A stretch of DNA of 64,000 nucleotides from Bacillota bacterium (GTDB lineage: Bacteria > Bacillota > Clostridia > Acetivibrionales > Acetivibrionaceae): positions 1 through 64,000 of the forward strand of contig JAEWSG010000131.1 of NCBI GenBank assembly GCA_023398495.1, written 5' to 3'. Shown here one piece after another: positions 15,312 to 24,269 of the stretch (within the stretch, counting starts at the first letter, position 1; each line of letters begins with the position of its first letter). The notes beneath the pieces are model-generated. The model did no database searches. It saw nothing but the letters and a program-made list of their open reading frames with translations, and had not been told where the DNA came from. A program made the position numbers and the translations under genes.

Positions 15312-15955
15312 CATACAGTCAAAAAGTCAGAAGTATACAACAACTGCTTGAAGGTGGTGAAGATATTCTGGACAGGAAAAACTCCAAATATCGAAAACCA
15401 CTTATTTTAAAAGGAGTGCGACAGGTTGGAAAGACATGGCTTCTAAAAGAATTTGCCAAGCGTCATTATAAAAATATCGCTTATTTTAACTTTGACGAGC
15501 ACCCGGAATATAAGCAGTTTTTTGAAAGCACCAAAGATGTGGAGCGTATTCTGCAAAACTTGATAATGGCAAGTGGTGAAATCATTAAACGGGATAACCC
15601 TGAGGATACACTTATTGTTTTTGATGAAATACAGGAATGTCCTAACGCTCTTAATACATTGAAGTATTTCTGCGAAAACACACCTCACTATCATGTTGCC
15701 TGTGCAGGCTCATTATTGGGCAATGCTCTTTCCAAGCCCGCTTCTTTTCCAGTTGGCAAAGTAGATTTTTTGGAAATCATGCCAATGACTTTTACAGAAT
15801 TTTTAATGGCCAATGGTGACGGTAACTTCGCCGCTTACATGGACAGCGTAGATAGGATTGAGCCGATTCCAGAAGCATTTTTCAATCCATTATACGAAAA
15901 GCTTAAAATGTATTTTGTAACAGGCGGTATGGCGTTGGAACAGTTGGAGATTTAA
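15312..15955 (+). pseudogene. Truncated AAA ATPase of the DUF4143 family
   Basis: The frame from the KilA-N stop onward reads SIQQLLEGGEDILDRKNSKY, then PLILKGVRQVGKTW (Walker A) and TLIVFDEIQECPNAL (Walker B), the start of the AAA-14/DUF4143 family of predicted ATPases. The family's FLEIMPMTFTEFL and YFVTGGM segments follow. After GGM the family normally continues with PxxV and the whole DUF4143 domain; here the frame ends at TAA 15955. The gene lacks a proper start and its second half, and is a relic. It closes the island. Confidence 0.75.
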
Positions 15956-15970
15956 CTATTATACTATTTT

Positions 15971-16048
15971 TCTCAAAAAGTTTGTTTTTTTAGCAAATGT
16001 TTATATTGAAAGTCTTATAGCGTAAGCGTTATAAGACACTTTTTGAGA
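15971..16048. repeat. Nested inverted repeat (foldback) after the island
   Basis: Outer arms TCTCAAAAAGT (15971-15981) and ACTTTTTGAGA (16038-16048) are perfect, and similarity extends outward with one indel. Inside lies a second hairpin, GTCTTATA (16012-16019) with TATAAGAC (16030-16037). The layout suggests a terminator cluster or a small MITE-like element. The rest of 15956-16243 contains no gene; it leads into the peptidase gene. Confidence 0.5.
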
Positions 16049-16243
16049 AGATATAGTTCATATGTTTTTAGAAATTTGTACAAGAAAATAAAAGGATAAA
16101 TACTTGGTATGGTATCATTATACTGTTTGGGTTTGATTGCTATCAATTTGTAAAAAATTGCGAGAAAACCATTGGAAGCATTCGTGTTGCAGCAATATTA
16201 TACAGCAAGACTAATTATGATGAATTGAGAGGGGTATTAATAG

Positions 16244-18616
16244 ATGGATAAAAAAAACAGGCCTGTTGGAAGACAAAAGAATATTGGTTCTGGCAGTGGA
16301 AATGTTCAAAAACGTGGCAACGGTCTTGGTGGTGGACCTGTAGGAAATTCAAATGGTTATTCGGATAGAAGAGAAGGTTCGTCAGGAAGAAGTAGCATTA
16401 GAAGAGGTTCAGGAGGAAGCAGGAAACCTTCAGGATGCTTAACTTATATTATTATACTTATAGTCATTTGTTATATAGGATATAATTTATACAATAATAT
16501 GTTTGGTGGAAACTCTGAAAATCCAGCCAGCTCTAATAATTTTCAGTCACAAACAACTAACCAGTCCAGCACATATGATAAAGGTGAATATCCGGTTGTG
16601 ACTTCTGTGTCAAATCTTGCACGTACTAAGCGTACAGCCTTGAAGGGAAATGGAGAAGATAAGGCAACGATAATGGTTTATATGTGCGGAACGGATCTCG
16701 AGTCTAAAGGTGGTATGGCTACTTATGATTTACAGGAGATGCTGAAGGCTAAGATTTCCGATAACGTAAATATTATAGTTGAGACAGGTGGAACATCAAA
16801 GTGGCAGAATAATTTTGTAAACAGCAAAACAAACCAGCGCTTTAAGTTGACTAAAGATGGCTTCAAGTTAATAGAAAAGGATTTAGGAAAGAAGTCAATG
16901 GTTGATCCTTCTACTCTTTCCGATTTTATAAAGTACTGTAAGTCAAAATATCCGGCTGACCGCTACTCGCTTATAATGTGGGATCATGGCGGTGGTTCGC
17001 TTAGCGGATATGGATATGACCAACACTATCCGAATGATGGAATGAAATTAGATGAAATAGCTGTTGCTTTAAAAAATGGGGAGTGTACCTTTGACTTTAT
17101 AGGTTTTGATGCGTGTTTAATGGCTACCCTTGAAACAGCTATGGTTTTAGAGCCCTATGCCGATTATATGATTGCTTCGGAAGAAGTTGAACCAGGCATA
17201 GGTTGGTATTATACGGATTGGATAACAGCACTCTCTGAAAATACTTCTATTCCTACAATTGAGCTTGGAAAAAAGCTGATAGATGATTATGTAAAAGAAG
17301 TTCAAGCTAAAACGCCTCGCAGTCAGGCAACACTTTCACTTATTGATTTAGCTGAATTAAAAGGTACTATACCAGCATCCTTTGAGGCTTTTGCAAAGTC
17401 AACAAGTAAACTTATTGATTCAGATAATTACAAGGTTGTTTCTGATGCCAGGTCAGATACCAAAGAATTTGCGAAATCCTCCAAGATAAATCAGATTGAT
17501 CTTATTCACTTTGCACAAAATTTAGGGACTTCTGAGGCAAAATCCTTTGCTGACGCACTCAGTGGATGTATAAAGTATAATCGTACATCCACCAATATAA
17601 CGAATTCAAATGGAGTGTCAATCTTTTTCCCATATGGAAGTCTCAATAAACTTAACTCAATGCTTAACACCTATGACCAGATAGGAATTGATGACGAGTA
17701 CAGCAAATGTATTAAAAGTTTTGCCAGTGTGACTGCCGGAGGACAAATTGTATCCGATGGAAGTGATAATATGCTTTCGACACTGCTAAATGGTCTTGCT
17801 GGGGGAACACAAAATCAGTCTTCAACGGAGGCTCCAAATGGAGCAGGAATAGAGGCTTTGTTAAACGAGTTTTTATCCGGTGGAGATTATAGCAGTATCA
17901 CGGGGCTTGTGGGTGATTCATTAGGTTGGCTTGATGCAGACCGCATGAAAGCTTCATTAAATTATTACAAGCAGAACAGTTTTGATTCAAATAGTCTTCA
18001 AATATCTGAAAAGAATGGACAGAGGGTTCTAGCACTTTCAGAAAAACAGTGGGACCTTATACAGAATATGGAACAAAATGTCTTTATAGATGATGGAGAG
18101 GGTTTTATTGATCTTGGACTTGATAATGTATATGAATATAATGATGATGGCGACCTTATAATGGAGTTTGACGGCACATGGCTTGCACTAAATGGTAATA
18201 TTGTAAGCTACTATATAATAAATGAGGACCGCCATGGTGATAACTATTCGATAAAAGGGCGTGTACCTGCATTATTAAATGGTCAGTCTGTAAATATTAT
18301 AATCGTATTTGACAACCAGAACCCTAACGGTATGGTTTTAGGAGCTGAGATAAAATACGATACCTCGACGCAGACTGAAACTATGGCGAAGGGTCTTATA
18401 GATATCAATCGCGGTGACAAAATTGATTTCTTATGCGATTACTACACTTATGCAGGTGATTATAAAGATACTTACTACCTAGGAAAGCAGTATACTGCTA
18501 CTGGAGAATGGAAAATAGAGAACCTTTCGGTGGGCAACAAGCAATATCAGATGACTTATAGAATAACAGATATATACAACAATAAGTTTTGGACGCCTTC
18601 TATTGTGAACAAATAA
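16244..18616 (+). CDS. Membrane-anchored clostripain-family (C11) cysteine peptidase
   Basis: The 790-residue protein opens with a basic, Gly/Ser/Arg-rich cytoplasmic tail, then one hydrophobic segment (CLTYIIILIVICYIGYNLY, about residues 66-84) that anchors it with the catalytic part outside. The C11 peptidase core starts at TIMVYMCGTDLES. The catalytic His 248 is in WDHGGGS and Cys 291 in FDACLMA. Clostripain relatives cut after Arg or Lys and mature by self-cleavage. A spacer near residue 500 rich in Gly/Asn/Ser precedes a C-terminal beta domain of unknown role. ATG 16244 follows GAGAGGGG. It stands alone between the defence island and the asr operon, converging on the ferritin-like gene. 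Confidence 0.88.
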   Translation: MDKKNRPVGRQKNIGSGSGNVQKRGNGLGGGPVGNSNGYSDRREGSSGRSSIRRGSGGSRKPSGCLTYIIILIVICYIGYNLYNNMFGGNSENPASSNNFQSQTTNQSSTYDKGEYPVVTSVSNLARTKRTALKGNGEDKATIMVYMCGTDLESKGGMATYDLQEMLKAKISDNVNIIVETGGTSKWQNNFVNSKTNQRFKLTKDGFKLIEKDLGKKSMVDPSTLSDFIKYCKSKYPADRYSLIMWDHGGGSLSGYGYDQHYPNDGMKLDEIAVALKNGECTFDFIGFDACLMATLETAMVLEPYADYMIASEEVEPGIGWYYTDWITALSENTSIPTIELGKKLIDDYVKEVQAKTPRSQATLSLIDLAELKGTIPASFEAFAKSTSKLIDSDNYKVVSDARSDTKEFAKSSKINQIDLIHFAQNLGTSEAKSFADALSGCIKYNRTSTNITNSNGVSIFFPYGSLNKLNSMLNTYDQIGIDDEYSKCIKSFASVTAGGQIVSDGSDNMLSTLLNGLAGGTQNQSSTEAPNGAGIEALLNEFLSGGDYSSITGLVGDSLGWLDADRMKASLNYYKQNSFDSNSLQISEKNGQRVLALSEKQWDLIQNMEQNVFIDDGEGFIDLGLDNVYEYNDDGDLIMEFDGTWLALNGNIVSYYIINEDRHGDNYSIKGRVPALLNGQSVNIIIVFDNQNPNGMVLGAEIKYDTSTQTETMAKGLIDINRGDKIDFLCDYYTYAGDYKDTYYLGKQYTATGEWKIENLSVGNKQYQMTYRITDIYNNKFWTPSIVNK

Positions 18617-18853
18617 ATGACTTATGAACAAAATGGGCTGGAATAATGGCCAGCCCGAAAAGGTTATAATCTCGGTTTTAAACCTGGTATAAAGCTCCTT
18701 GTGTGCTAATTCCTGCTTTGACAGTTTATCGAATAATACAATCAGCTTTGAATTGTCCGTCATATTTTTCATATTGCTGTAATGAACTGAACCCATTGAT
18801 TCAAGCTCAATCATGACATTGAATACATCCTCAAGTGAAAATACTTCGTTCAT
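18479..18853 (-). pseudogene. Truncated ferritin-like (rubrerythrin-type) gene
   Basis: ATG 18853 has AGGAGG upstream and lies 13 bp after asrC. The first 62 residues (MNEVFSLEDVFNVMIELESM and on, with the ExxH motif in KQELAHKELY) form the first half of a rubrerythrin-like diiron four-helix bundle. After FKTEI the frame runs through a terminator hairpin (encoding SGWPLFQP) and antisense to the C11 peptidase gene, ending at 18479. The second pair of helices with the remaining iron ligands is missing. The gene is probably decayed, though translation of the first half looks efficient. Intact relatives protect anaerobes against peroxide, which fits the redox neighbourhood. Confidence 0.65.
18635..18656. 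terminator. Hairpin between convergent genes
   Basis: Arms GGGCTGG (18635-18641) and CCAGCCC (18650-18656) enclose 8 bases. On the minus strand ATTTTGTT follows, fitting a weak terminator for the asr operon. It lies 18 bp after the C11 peptidase stop. It interrupts the ferritin-like frame, which suggests that gene's original 3' end was lost here. Confidence 0.55.
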
Positions 18854-18866
18854 GGCGACCTCCTTG

Positions 18867-19850
18867 TTATGTGGATTGAAATTGATCATCCTGCTTGTAA
18901 TAATAACCGTTCCATTGAATATTTTCGGCAATTTGAATTTCCTTGTTCAGCACTACATCCTTTAAAACCTCAGCCTTGAAAACCTGATAGCCCATGCGAT
19001 CAACGATATAGCCTATATGTTCCTTTGGCAGCGTCTTGTCAATGTAACGATCAACGAAATCATAAGTGTTTTTGATTACCTTGACAATTACATCCTCAGA
19101 GGCCCATTTTATGAAAGGCATAGCCAAACGAGGATTTTTCTTGCCCGTCCGTCCCATTATTACCATACGGTAATATACATTTTGGCTTCTTGAAAAGGCT
19201 CCGGTAGGGCATTGTAAAATACATTCTCCGCAGCCAATGCACTTATCTGTATCCCTGTCTATATTAAAGTTTTTTATAGTTAATGCACCCGTAACTTTTT
19301 TCTTGCAATTTGTCACACAAGCTTCACAACTGATACAACGGCTTACGTCATATTGGGGTTCGGTTGTGCAAATAATACCAAAGTCCTGCATATGAGCTTT
19401 TATGCAATCATTTGGGCAGCCTGTGACAGCAATTTTAAAATGAAAATCATGCGGGTAGCACGCTTTTTCTATCGTTCGGGCCAATCGTGTGGTATCATCG
19501 TTTGCATATGGACACACGCGGTCTCCGATGCATGCAGAGATATTTCTTGTGCCTGCTGCCGGATAGCCGTAATCTGTTGATTCTATATCAAGACCCAGAG
19601 ATTCAATTAATGGTCTGATTTTTTTATTGATCTCAGGAATTTTTTCAAAGTCAATAAATGGAACTTCAAAACCCTGGCGAGTTGTTAAATGGACCGTTCC
19701 ATCTCCATATTCTTCGGCAATGGACCTTATAAGAGTTAAGAATTCGGCCTCAAGATGACCTCCGGGCACTCTTATTCTTAAAGCGGTTTTGCCTCGTGTT
19801 TTTGTTATTCTGTAAGCATTTTTAGTGATTATTTTACGATTTATGCTCAT
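18867..19850 (-). CDS. asrC: Anaerobic sulfite reductase subunit C
   Basis: AsrC carries the siroheme-[4Fe-4S] active site that reduces sulfite to sulfide. The 327-residue product has CIGDRVCPYANDD and TGCPNDCIKAH, which supply the cluster and siroheme ligands, and two ferredoxin-type motifs (CISCEACVTNC and CIGCGECILQC). ATG 19850 has AAGGGTG upstream; an upstream ATG at 19871 would overlap asrB and lacks a site. It is the last intact gene of asrA-asrB-asrC, in the standard order, 13 bp from asrB. Confidence 0.95.
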   Translation of the reverse strand: MSINRKIITKNAYRITKTRGKTALRIRVPGGHLEAEFLTLIRSIAEEYGDGTVHLTTRQGFEVPFIDFEKIPEINKKIRPLIESLGLDIESTDYGYPAAGTRNISACIGDRVCPYANDDTTRLARTIEKACYPHDFHFKIAVTGCPNDCIKAHMQDFGIICTTEPQYDVSRCISCEACVTNCKKKVTGALTIKNFNIDRDTDKCIGCGECILQCPTGAFSRSQNVYYRMVIMGRTGKKNPRLAMPFIKWASEDVIVKVIKNTYDFVDRYIDKTLPKEHIGYIVDRMGYQVFKAEVLKDVVLNKEIQIAENIQWNGYYYKQDDQFQST

Positions 19851-19863
19851 ATTTATCACCCTT

Positions 19864-20655
19864 CTAATCAATCAAGTTTTTTGCCTTGGTGTAGTTAAAA
19901 ACAGGACCCTCAAGGCATACATAGGTTTCATCAATTTTGCAATGACCGCATTTACCTATACCGCAGCTCATTTTTCTTTCAAAGGATACCCATATATTCT
20001 CTTCCTTGAAGCCTTTCTTAAGAAGCTCAAGTGTTGTGAATTTCATCATAATTGGTGGACCGACAACAACCGCAACCTTTTTTTTAACCTTTGTCAAATC
20101 TAGTTTTTCAATATGTGTTGTAATAAGGCCTGTTTCTCCGTCCCAGCTTTCATCAGCTTTATCAACAGTGACTGTAACCTTCGCATTCTGTGACCATCTT
20201 GAAAGGTCATCAATAAACAATCTATCGGCAGGAGTTTTAAAGCCTATGAGAATTTCAATGTTATCAACTTCGCCTTTATTGCGGACAAAATAGTCAATCG
20301 TCTTTCTTACAGGAGCAAGTCCCGTTCCGCCTGCTATAAAAGCTACATCCCTTCCTTTAAATAAATTGATATTAAATCCGTTCCCATAGGGACCACGCAT
20401 AAACAACCTGTTCCCACGTTTTAATTTAAACAACTCTTCTGTCAGGCGGCCAACTTTGCGTATTGTCATCTCTAAAGACTCGTTGTCAAAATTGCAAATA
20501 GATATAGGTGCTTCTCCAACTCCGGGAATTGAGATTTCCATAAATTGTCCGCCAATTAATTCTCCTTTATAGGCGATTTTAAAGGTATAGTCAATATCTG
20601 TTTCCTTTTTTATGTCTATAATTTCATATGGAATTGACACATAAGCATTATTCAC
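19864..20655 (-). CDS. asrB: Anaerobic sulfite reductase subunit B
   Basis: AsrB is the flavin/NAD(P)H-oxidising electron-transfer subunit. The 263-residue product has the ferredoxin-NADP reductase-like fold: FAD-binding RGPYGNGF, NAD-binding IAGGTGLAPV, and a C-terminal [2Fe-2S] motif (CGIGKCGHC with a later Cys in YVCLEGP). The start is probably GTG 20655, which overlaps the asrA stop (20648-20650) behind GAGGAGGGTGG. The overlap implies coupled translation. Confidence 0.94.
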   Translation of the reverse strand: MNNAYVSIPYEIIDIKKETDIDYTFKIAYKGELIGGQFMEISIPGVGEAPISICNFDNESLEMTIRKVGRLTEELFKLKRGNRLFMRGPYGNGFNINLFKGRDVAFIAGGTGLAPVRKTIDYFVRNKGEVDNIEILIGFKTPADRLFIDDLSRWSQNAKVTVTVDKADESWDGETGLITTHIEKLDLTKVKKKVAVVVGPPIMMKFTTLELLKKGFKEENIWVSFERKMSCGIGKCGHCKIDETYVCLEGPVFNYTKAKNLID

Positions 20656-21670
20656 CAATGCCACCCTCCTCAATAATACTATTTAGTTTATTAATGCATT
20701 TTGAAAAGGAGATATATTCTGGACATACATCGTCACAACGCCCACAGCCAACGCACATATGCTCGTTAAATCTTTTGTAATAGTCGTTAATTTTGTGCAT
20801 TGTTTTAAACCGCATACGTTCACCGTTTTCTTTACGGAAGGTATGACCGCCTGCCATATCACAAAACCTATCAATATGACATCCTGACCATATCCTTTGT
20901 CTCTCGCTTATTTTATTATTATCACTTAATTTGACATCTTGCATGGTAAAACATGAACATGTTATACAAGAAGTATTGCAGCGACCGCATGCTATACATC
21001 GAGAAGTATATTCCTTCCATAATTCGTGATTAAAAACTTCTTTTGTAACCTTTTCTGCAGCAGGAATAGATACGTGAACATCATTTGAAGTAATAAACTC
21101 AGGCTCATAGTCAATTACCCTTGAAGCCTTAATAGTGGGTGTTTCCAAAGCAGGATCTACAATTTTCATGTACAGTTGATTGTTTTTAAAGTTCGCAGAG
21201 GCTTCATATTCGTTATATATATTTGATTTCATGGATACACAAAAACAAGTGTCAAAGCTCTCTGTACATTCAATCATTATAAACTTGACCAAATCCCTGC
21301 GGCGCTTATAATAGAAATCAGAATTATTGCCGTTTTTGAGAAAAATGGTATCTAAACGGCGAATCCCGTTCAGATCACAGGGTCTCGCAAAGATTAACGC
21401 AGGTTTATCATCGACAGATGGAACTTCTGAAGAATTACCATTAAAGTAAAATAAGGTCTCCCGTATCGGATAAAGAATTTCTTTTGGTGAAAAATATGAT
21501 TTTTGTTTCAATTCCATATCTTCCATACATTTAACCTCTGAATAAGCGACTACATCAGTGTCTGCAAACTTCCCTTTGCCTCTCTTTTGAGCAGGAGCAA
21601 AAATTCTGAATTTTTCCGATAATTCCTTTAAATAATTATTGAATGATTTAATATCCAATACTACCCCCAT
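20648..21670 (-). CDS. asrA: Anaerobic sulfite reductase subunit A
   Basis: AsrA is a ferredoxin-like iron-sulfur protein that passes electrons between AsrB and AsrC. The 340-residue product has the family's PCDLNGIRRLD stretch and two C-terminal [4Fe-4S] motifs (CIACGRCNTSC and CVGCGRCDDVC). ATG 21670 follows GGAGG. It is the first enzyme gene after the channel gene, 60 bp downstream of it, and overlaps asrB. Confidence 0.95.
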   Translation of the reverse strand: MGVVLDIKSFNNYLKELSEKFRIFAPAQKRGKGKFADTDVVAYSEVKCMEDMELKQKSYFSPKEILYPIRETLFYFNGNSSEVPSVDDKPALIFARPCDLNGIRRLDTIFLKNGNNSDFYYKRRRDLVKFIMIECTESFDTCFCVSMKSNIYNEYEASANFKNNQLYMKIVDPALETPTIKASRVIDYEPEFITSNDVHVSIPAAEKVTKEVFNHELWKEYTSRCIACGRCNTSCITCSCFTMQDVKLSDNNKISERQRIWSGCHIDRFCDMAGGHTFRKENGERMRFKTMHKINDYYKRFNEHMCVGCGRCDDVCPEYISFSKCINKLNSIIEEGGIGE

Positions 21671-21730
21671 TATTATCCTCCATTCTTTATCTTATATCCG
21701 GATGTGAGATATACATAAATGTCTATTGTT

Positions 21731-22513
21731 TTAGGCTTTCTTTTTGAAGGAAGAAACAAGCCAATAAGTAAACCCCACAAAAATACTACCACCAACAATA
21801 TTTCCAAGTGTGACAGGTATAAGATTATTTATAAAGCCTAACCAGCTAATGCTTTGATTAGCATTCGGAGCAAAAATTCCCATGGCAAGAAGAGTCATGT
21901 TTGCTACGCTATGTTCAAAGCCTGAACCGATAAAACCAAAAAGGCACCAAAATATTAATATCAGTTTTGCAGTTTCTTCTTTTGCTTTGCCTGACATCCA
22001 AACTGCTAGACATACAAGTACGTTACACAAAAGGCCTCTGAAGAAAAGTTCGCTAAAGGGTGTTGTCATTTTTATTGCTGATGTTTCTACAATAAATGAA
22101 TTAAGCGGTTGTTTTACAAGAAAGCCTGTTCCTGCCATTATTCCTGCAAGAAGCAGCGAACCCGCAAGATTACCCAAATAACTCATGATCCATACTATTC
22201 CGGTATCTAGCCAAGTAACCTTCTTTTCAAGACTGCCTATTGTCATAACCAAATTATTCCCTGTAAATAGTTCGGATCCTGCAAAAATAACCAGTGTAAG
22301 TGCAATTGAAAATGAGGCTCCCATTAACGCTTTTAAAAACGGAATGTTAGCTTCTTTGAGCGGTGCACCAATGGAAAAAATAAGTATAATTCCAAGACCA
22401 ACATAAATTCCTGCAAGCATTGAATAAATAAAATATCTAAAAGGAGACCTTTTAAGAAAATCAGCCTTGCTTTTAGCAATTTCTGAAAACTTAACAATAG
22501 TTTCTTTTTCCAA
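21731..22513 (-). CDS. Formate/nitrite-family channel, probable hydrosulfide channel
   Basis: A 260-residue membrane protein of the formate/nitrite transporter (FNT) family with six hydrophobic segments. The half-helix loop motifs are recognisable near GAPLKEANIPFLKA, ELFTGN and GFEHSVANM. FNT proteins are pentameric channels for small anions. Clostridioides difficile encodes its hydrosulfide channel (FNT3/HSC) beside asrABC, and this gene heads the asr operon in the same way, so HS- export of the sulfite-reduction product is the best guess. Formate or nitrite transport is the alternative. ATG 22513 follows GGGAGGTG. Confidence 0.88.
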   Translation of the reverse strand: MEKETIVKFSEIAKSKADFLKRSPFRYFIYSMLAGIYVGLGIILIFSIGAPLKEANIPFLKALMGASFSIALTLVIFAGSELFTGNNLVMTIGSLEKKVTWLDTGIVWIMSYLGNLAGSLLLAGIMAGTGFLVKQPLNSFIVETSAIKMTTPFSELFFRGLLCNVLVCLAVWMSGKAKEETAKLILIFWCLFGFIGSGFEHSVANMTLLAMGIFAPNANQSISWLGFINNLIPVTLGNIVGGSIFVGFTYWLVSSFKKKA

Positions 22514-22608
22514 TTAAATCACCTCCCTAGAAGCAAACTCAATGTATAATAGTTATCGTACAAATTTTCCAGTTAAATAAATTATATATCAAATTTTAAT
22601 ACTTTTTC

Positions 22609-22650
22609 GTATCCATGGATACCGAATGTTAAAAAAATAACTAATATAAT
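22609..22650 (+). promoter_or_regulatory. Divergent promoter region with a 14-bp palindromic operator
   Basis: The perfect palindrome GTATCCATGGATAC (22609-22622) lies upstream of a -10 TATAAT (22645-22650) for the rightward genes. No -35 consensus is present. If transcription starts 7 bases after the -10, the palindrome is centred at -41.5, the class II position for Crp/Fnr activators. One such regulator is encoded 0.9 kb downstream. The same intergenic region must also hold the asr/FNT promoter on the other strand. Confidence 0.55.
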
Positions 22651-22677
22651 GCAATTGTAGGAAAAAACATATTTTAG

Positions 22678-22926
22678 ATGAGTGCATTTTTAGGTAAGAT
22701 ACATTATTGGCTATATAATAAAATACAGCTTCATGAGGCTTTAATCGAGGAAGTAGCACAATCTTCTTCTAACAAAGATTTTAATGATAAGGAGCTTTTA
22801 GAAAAAAGTTATTTAGAATTTGGATATCCTGTAAAAGGTAATCTTGAAAATGAAATTGAACATTCAAATATTCATGGATGGCTTCAAGAAAGGATTGCAG
22901 AACAGGAGATGCTGTCAGTACAATAG
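22678..22926 (+). CDS. Short conserved clostridial protein upstream of hemerythrin
   Basis: The 82-residue product starts MSAFLGKIHYWLYNKIQLHE and ends with HSNIHGWLQERIAEQE. I recall this FLGKIHYWLYNKI opening from clostridial proteins of unknown function, some of them longer than this one. No signal peptide or membrane segment is present. The gene is divergent from the asr operon behind the palindrome and TATAAT, and 15 bp before the hemerythrin gene, so the two are probably co-transcribed. The ribosome binding site is weak. Confidence 0.7.
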   Translation: MSAFLGKIHYWLYNKIQLHEALIEEVAQSSSNKDFNDKELLEKSYLEFGYPVKGNLENEIEHSNIHGWLQERIAEQEMLSVQ

Positions 22927-22941
22927 AGAGGGCGTGAAAAA

Positions 22942-23496
22942 ATGGACGGAATTAACTTAATGGTAGATGAGCATAAACTTATAAAAAGAATGCTTGAAGT
23001 TATAAGAAAAGCCTGTATTGGCATAGTGAACGGCAAAGATATTGATTATGCTGATTTTGACAAGATGATTGATTTTGTTAGAAACTACGCTGATAATCAT
23101 CATCACGGAAAAGAGGAAAAAATTCTTTTTAACAAGATGATTAATGAAATAGGTGGAGCAGCCGAAAAGTTAGTCAGGTTTGGAATGTTGGTGGAGCATG
23201 ATTTAGGCAGGCTTTTTATGAAAAACCTTGAGGAGGCACTTTTAGCAGTTGGAAATGGTGATGAAGATGCAAAGGTGGATGTCATTGCCAATGCAGTATC
23301 CTATACTCACTTGCTAAACAGACACATTGAAAAAGAAGATAATATCGCATATCCTTTTGCAAAAAGAGAATTATCATCTGAAACAATAAAAAAGATTGAC
23401 TCTGAATGTGATACCTTTGAAAAAGAGATGGAAAAAACAGGCGTTCAGGATAAATATATAGAGTTACTTGAATTCCTTGAAAGAAAGTACAAATAA
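22942..23496 (+). CDS. Hemerythrin-domain protein
   Basis: A 184-residue four-helix-bundle protein that would bind a diiron centre and O2, NO or act as a sensor. The iron ligands are visible: VDEHKLI near the N-terminus, DNHHHGKEE, VEHDLGR and LNRHIEKED. There is no fused output domain. ATG 22942 follows GAGAGGG. It lies between a small co-transcribed gene and the Crp/Fnr regulator, consistent with oxygen or nitrosative stress handling next to the sulfite reductase. Confidence 0.9.
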   Translation: MDGINLMVDEHKLIKRMLEVIRKACIGIVNGKDIDYADFDKMIDFVRNYADNHHHGKEEKILFNKMINEIGGAAEKLVRFGMLVEHDLGRLFMKNLEEALLAVGNGDEDAKVDVIANAVSYTHLLNRHIEKEDNIAYPFAKRELSSETIKKIDSECDTFEKEMEKTGVQDKYIELLEFLERKYK

Positions 23497-23558
23497 GGTA
23501 TAATATTATAATAAAAATAAAAGCCTATATCAGAGGATAAGTAAAGGGAGACAACGAT

Positions 23559-24269
23559 TTGAAAAATGAGTATGATAATAAGTATAATGAATTGTTGACA
23601 AAGTGTGATTTGTTCAGTGGTGTGGATGAAAAGAGGCTTGATTTTTTACTTTCATGCCTTTCTTCAAAAATATGCAGATACAAAAAGAACGAGTATATTG
23701 CGTTAGAGAATGAAAAGTTTGATGGGGTAGGAATTGTTCTAAATGGAGAAATATCCATATTTAAAGAAAACTATAAAGGTGTCAGAACTATTATGGCAAA
23801 TTTCAAAAAGGGAGATATGTTTGGTGAAATAATAGCATTTGCTGGGACTGGCATTTGGCCATCAACGGTATTTGCACAATCAGACTGTGAGATAATGTTT
23901 GTACATCCTGAAAAAATTCTTGGTATTTGTGAAAAGCTATGTGACTCTCATCGGGTATTAATGGCGAATATGACAAGAATTATTTCAAAGAAAGCACTTA
24001 TTCTAAATAAAAAAGTAGAGTACTTAACTATAAAAAGTATGAAAGCAAAGTTGGCGAAGTATTTGTTGGAGCAATATAAAAATACGAATTCCTTAACTTT
24101 TACAATGCCACTCAATAGAGAGGCCTTGGCCGATTTTCTTAATGTATCGAGACCATCAATGTCAAGAGAGCTTTGCAAAATGAGAGATGAAGGAATAATT
24201 GAGTTTTACAGGAATGCTGTTAGAATATTAAATATTGATGTATTGGAAGAATATAAAGAAATCTGTTGA
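23559..24269 (+). CDS. Crp/Fnr-family transcriptional regulator
   Basis: The 236-residue regulator has an N-terminal cyclic-nucleotide-binding-type beta roll (GIVLNGEISIFKENYKG, then FKKGDMFGEI), a long dimer helix and a C-terminal winged helix (LNREALADFLNVSRPSMSRE). It lacks the Fnr-type N-terminal Cys cluster, so it resembles the HcpR/PrfA-like anaerobic regulators more than classic Fnr. The start is TTG 23559 behind GGGAG. The neighbouring asr and hemerythrin genes and the palindrome at 22609 are the likely targets. The ligand is unknown. Confidence 0.88.
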   Translation: MKNEYDNKYNELLTKCDLFSGVDEKRLDFLLSCLSSKICRYKKNEYIALENEKFDGVGIVLNGEISIFKENYKGVRTIMANFKKGDMFGEIIAFAGTGIWPSTVFAQSDCEIMFVHPEKILGICEKLCDSHRVLMANMTRIISKKALILNKKVEYLTIKSMKAKLAKYLLEQYKNTNSLTFTMPLNREALADFLNVSRPSMSRELCKMRDEGIIEFYRNAVRILNIDVLEEYKEIC

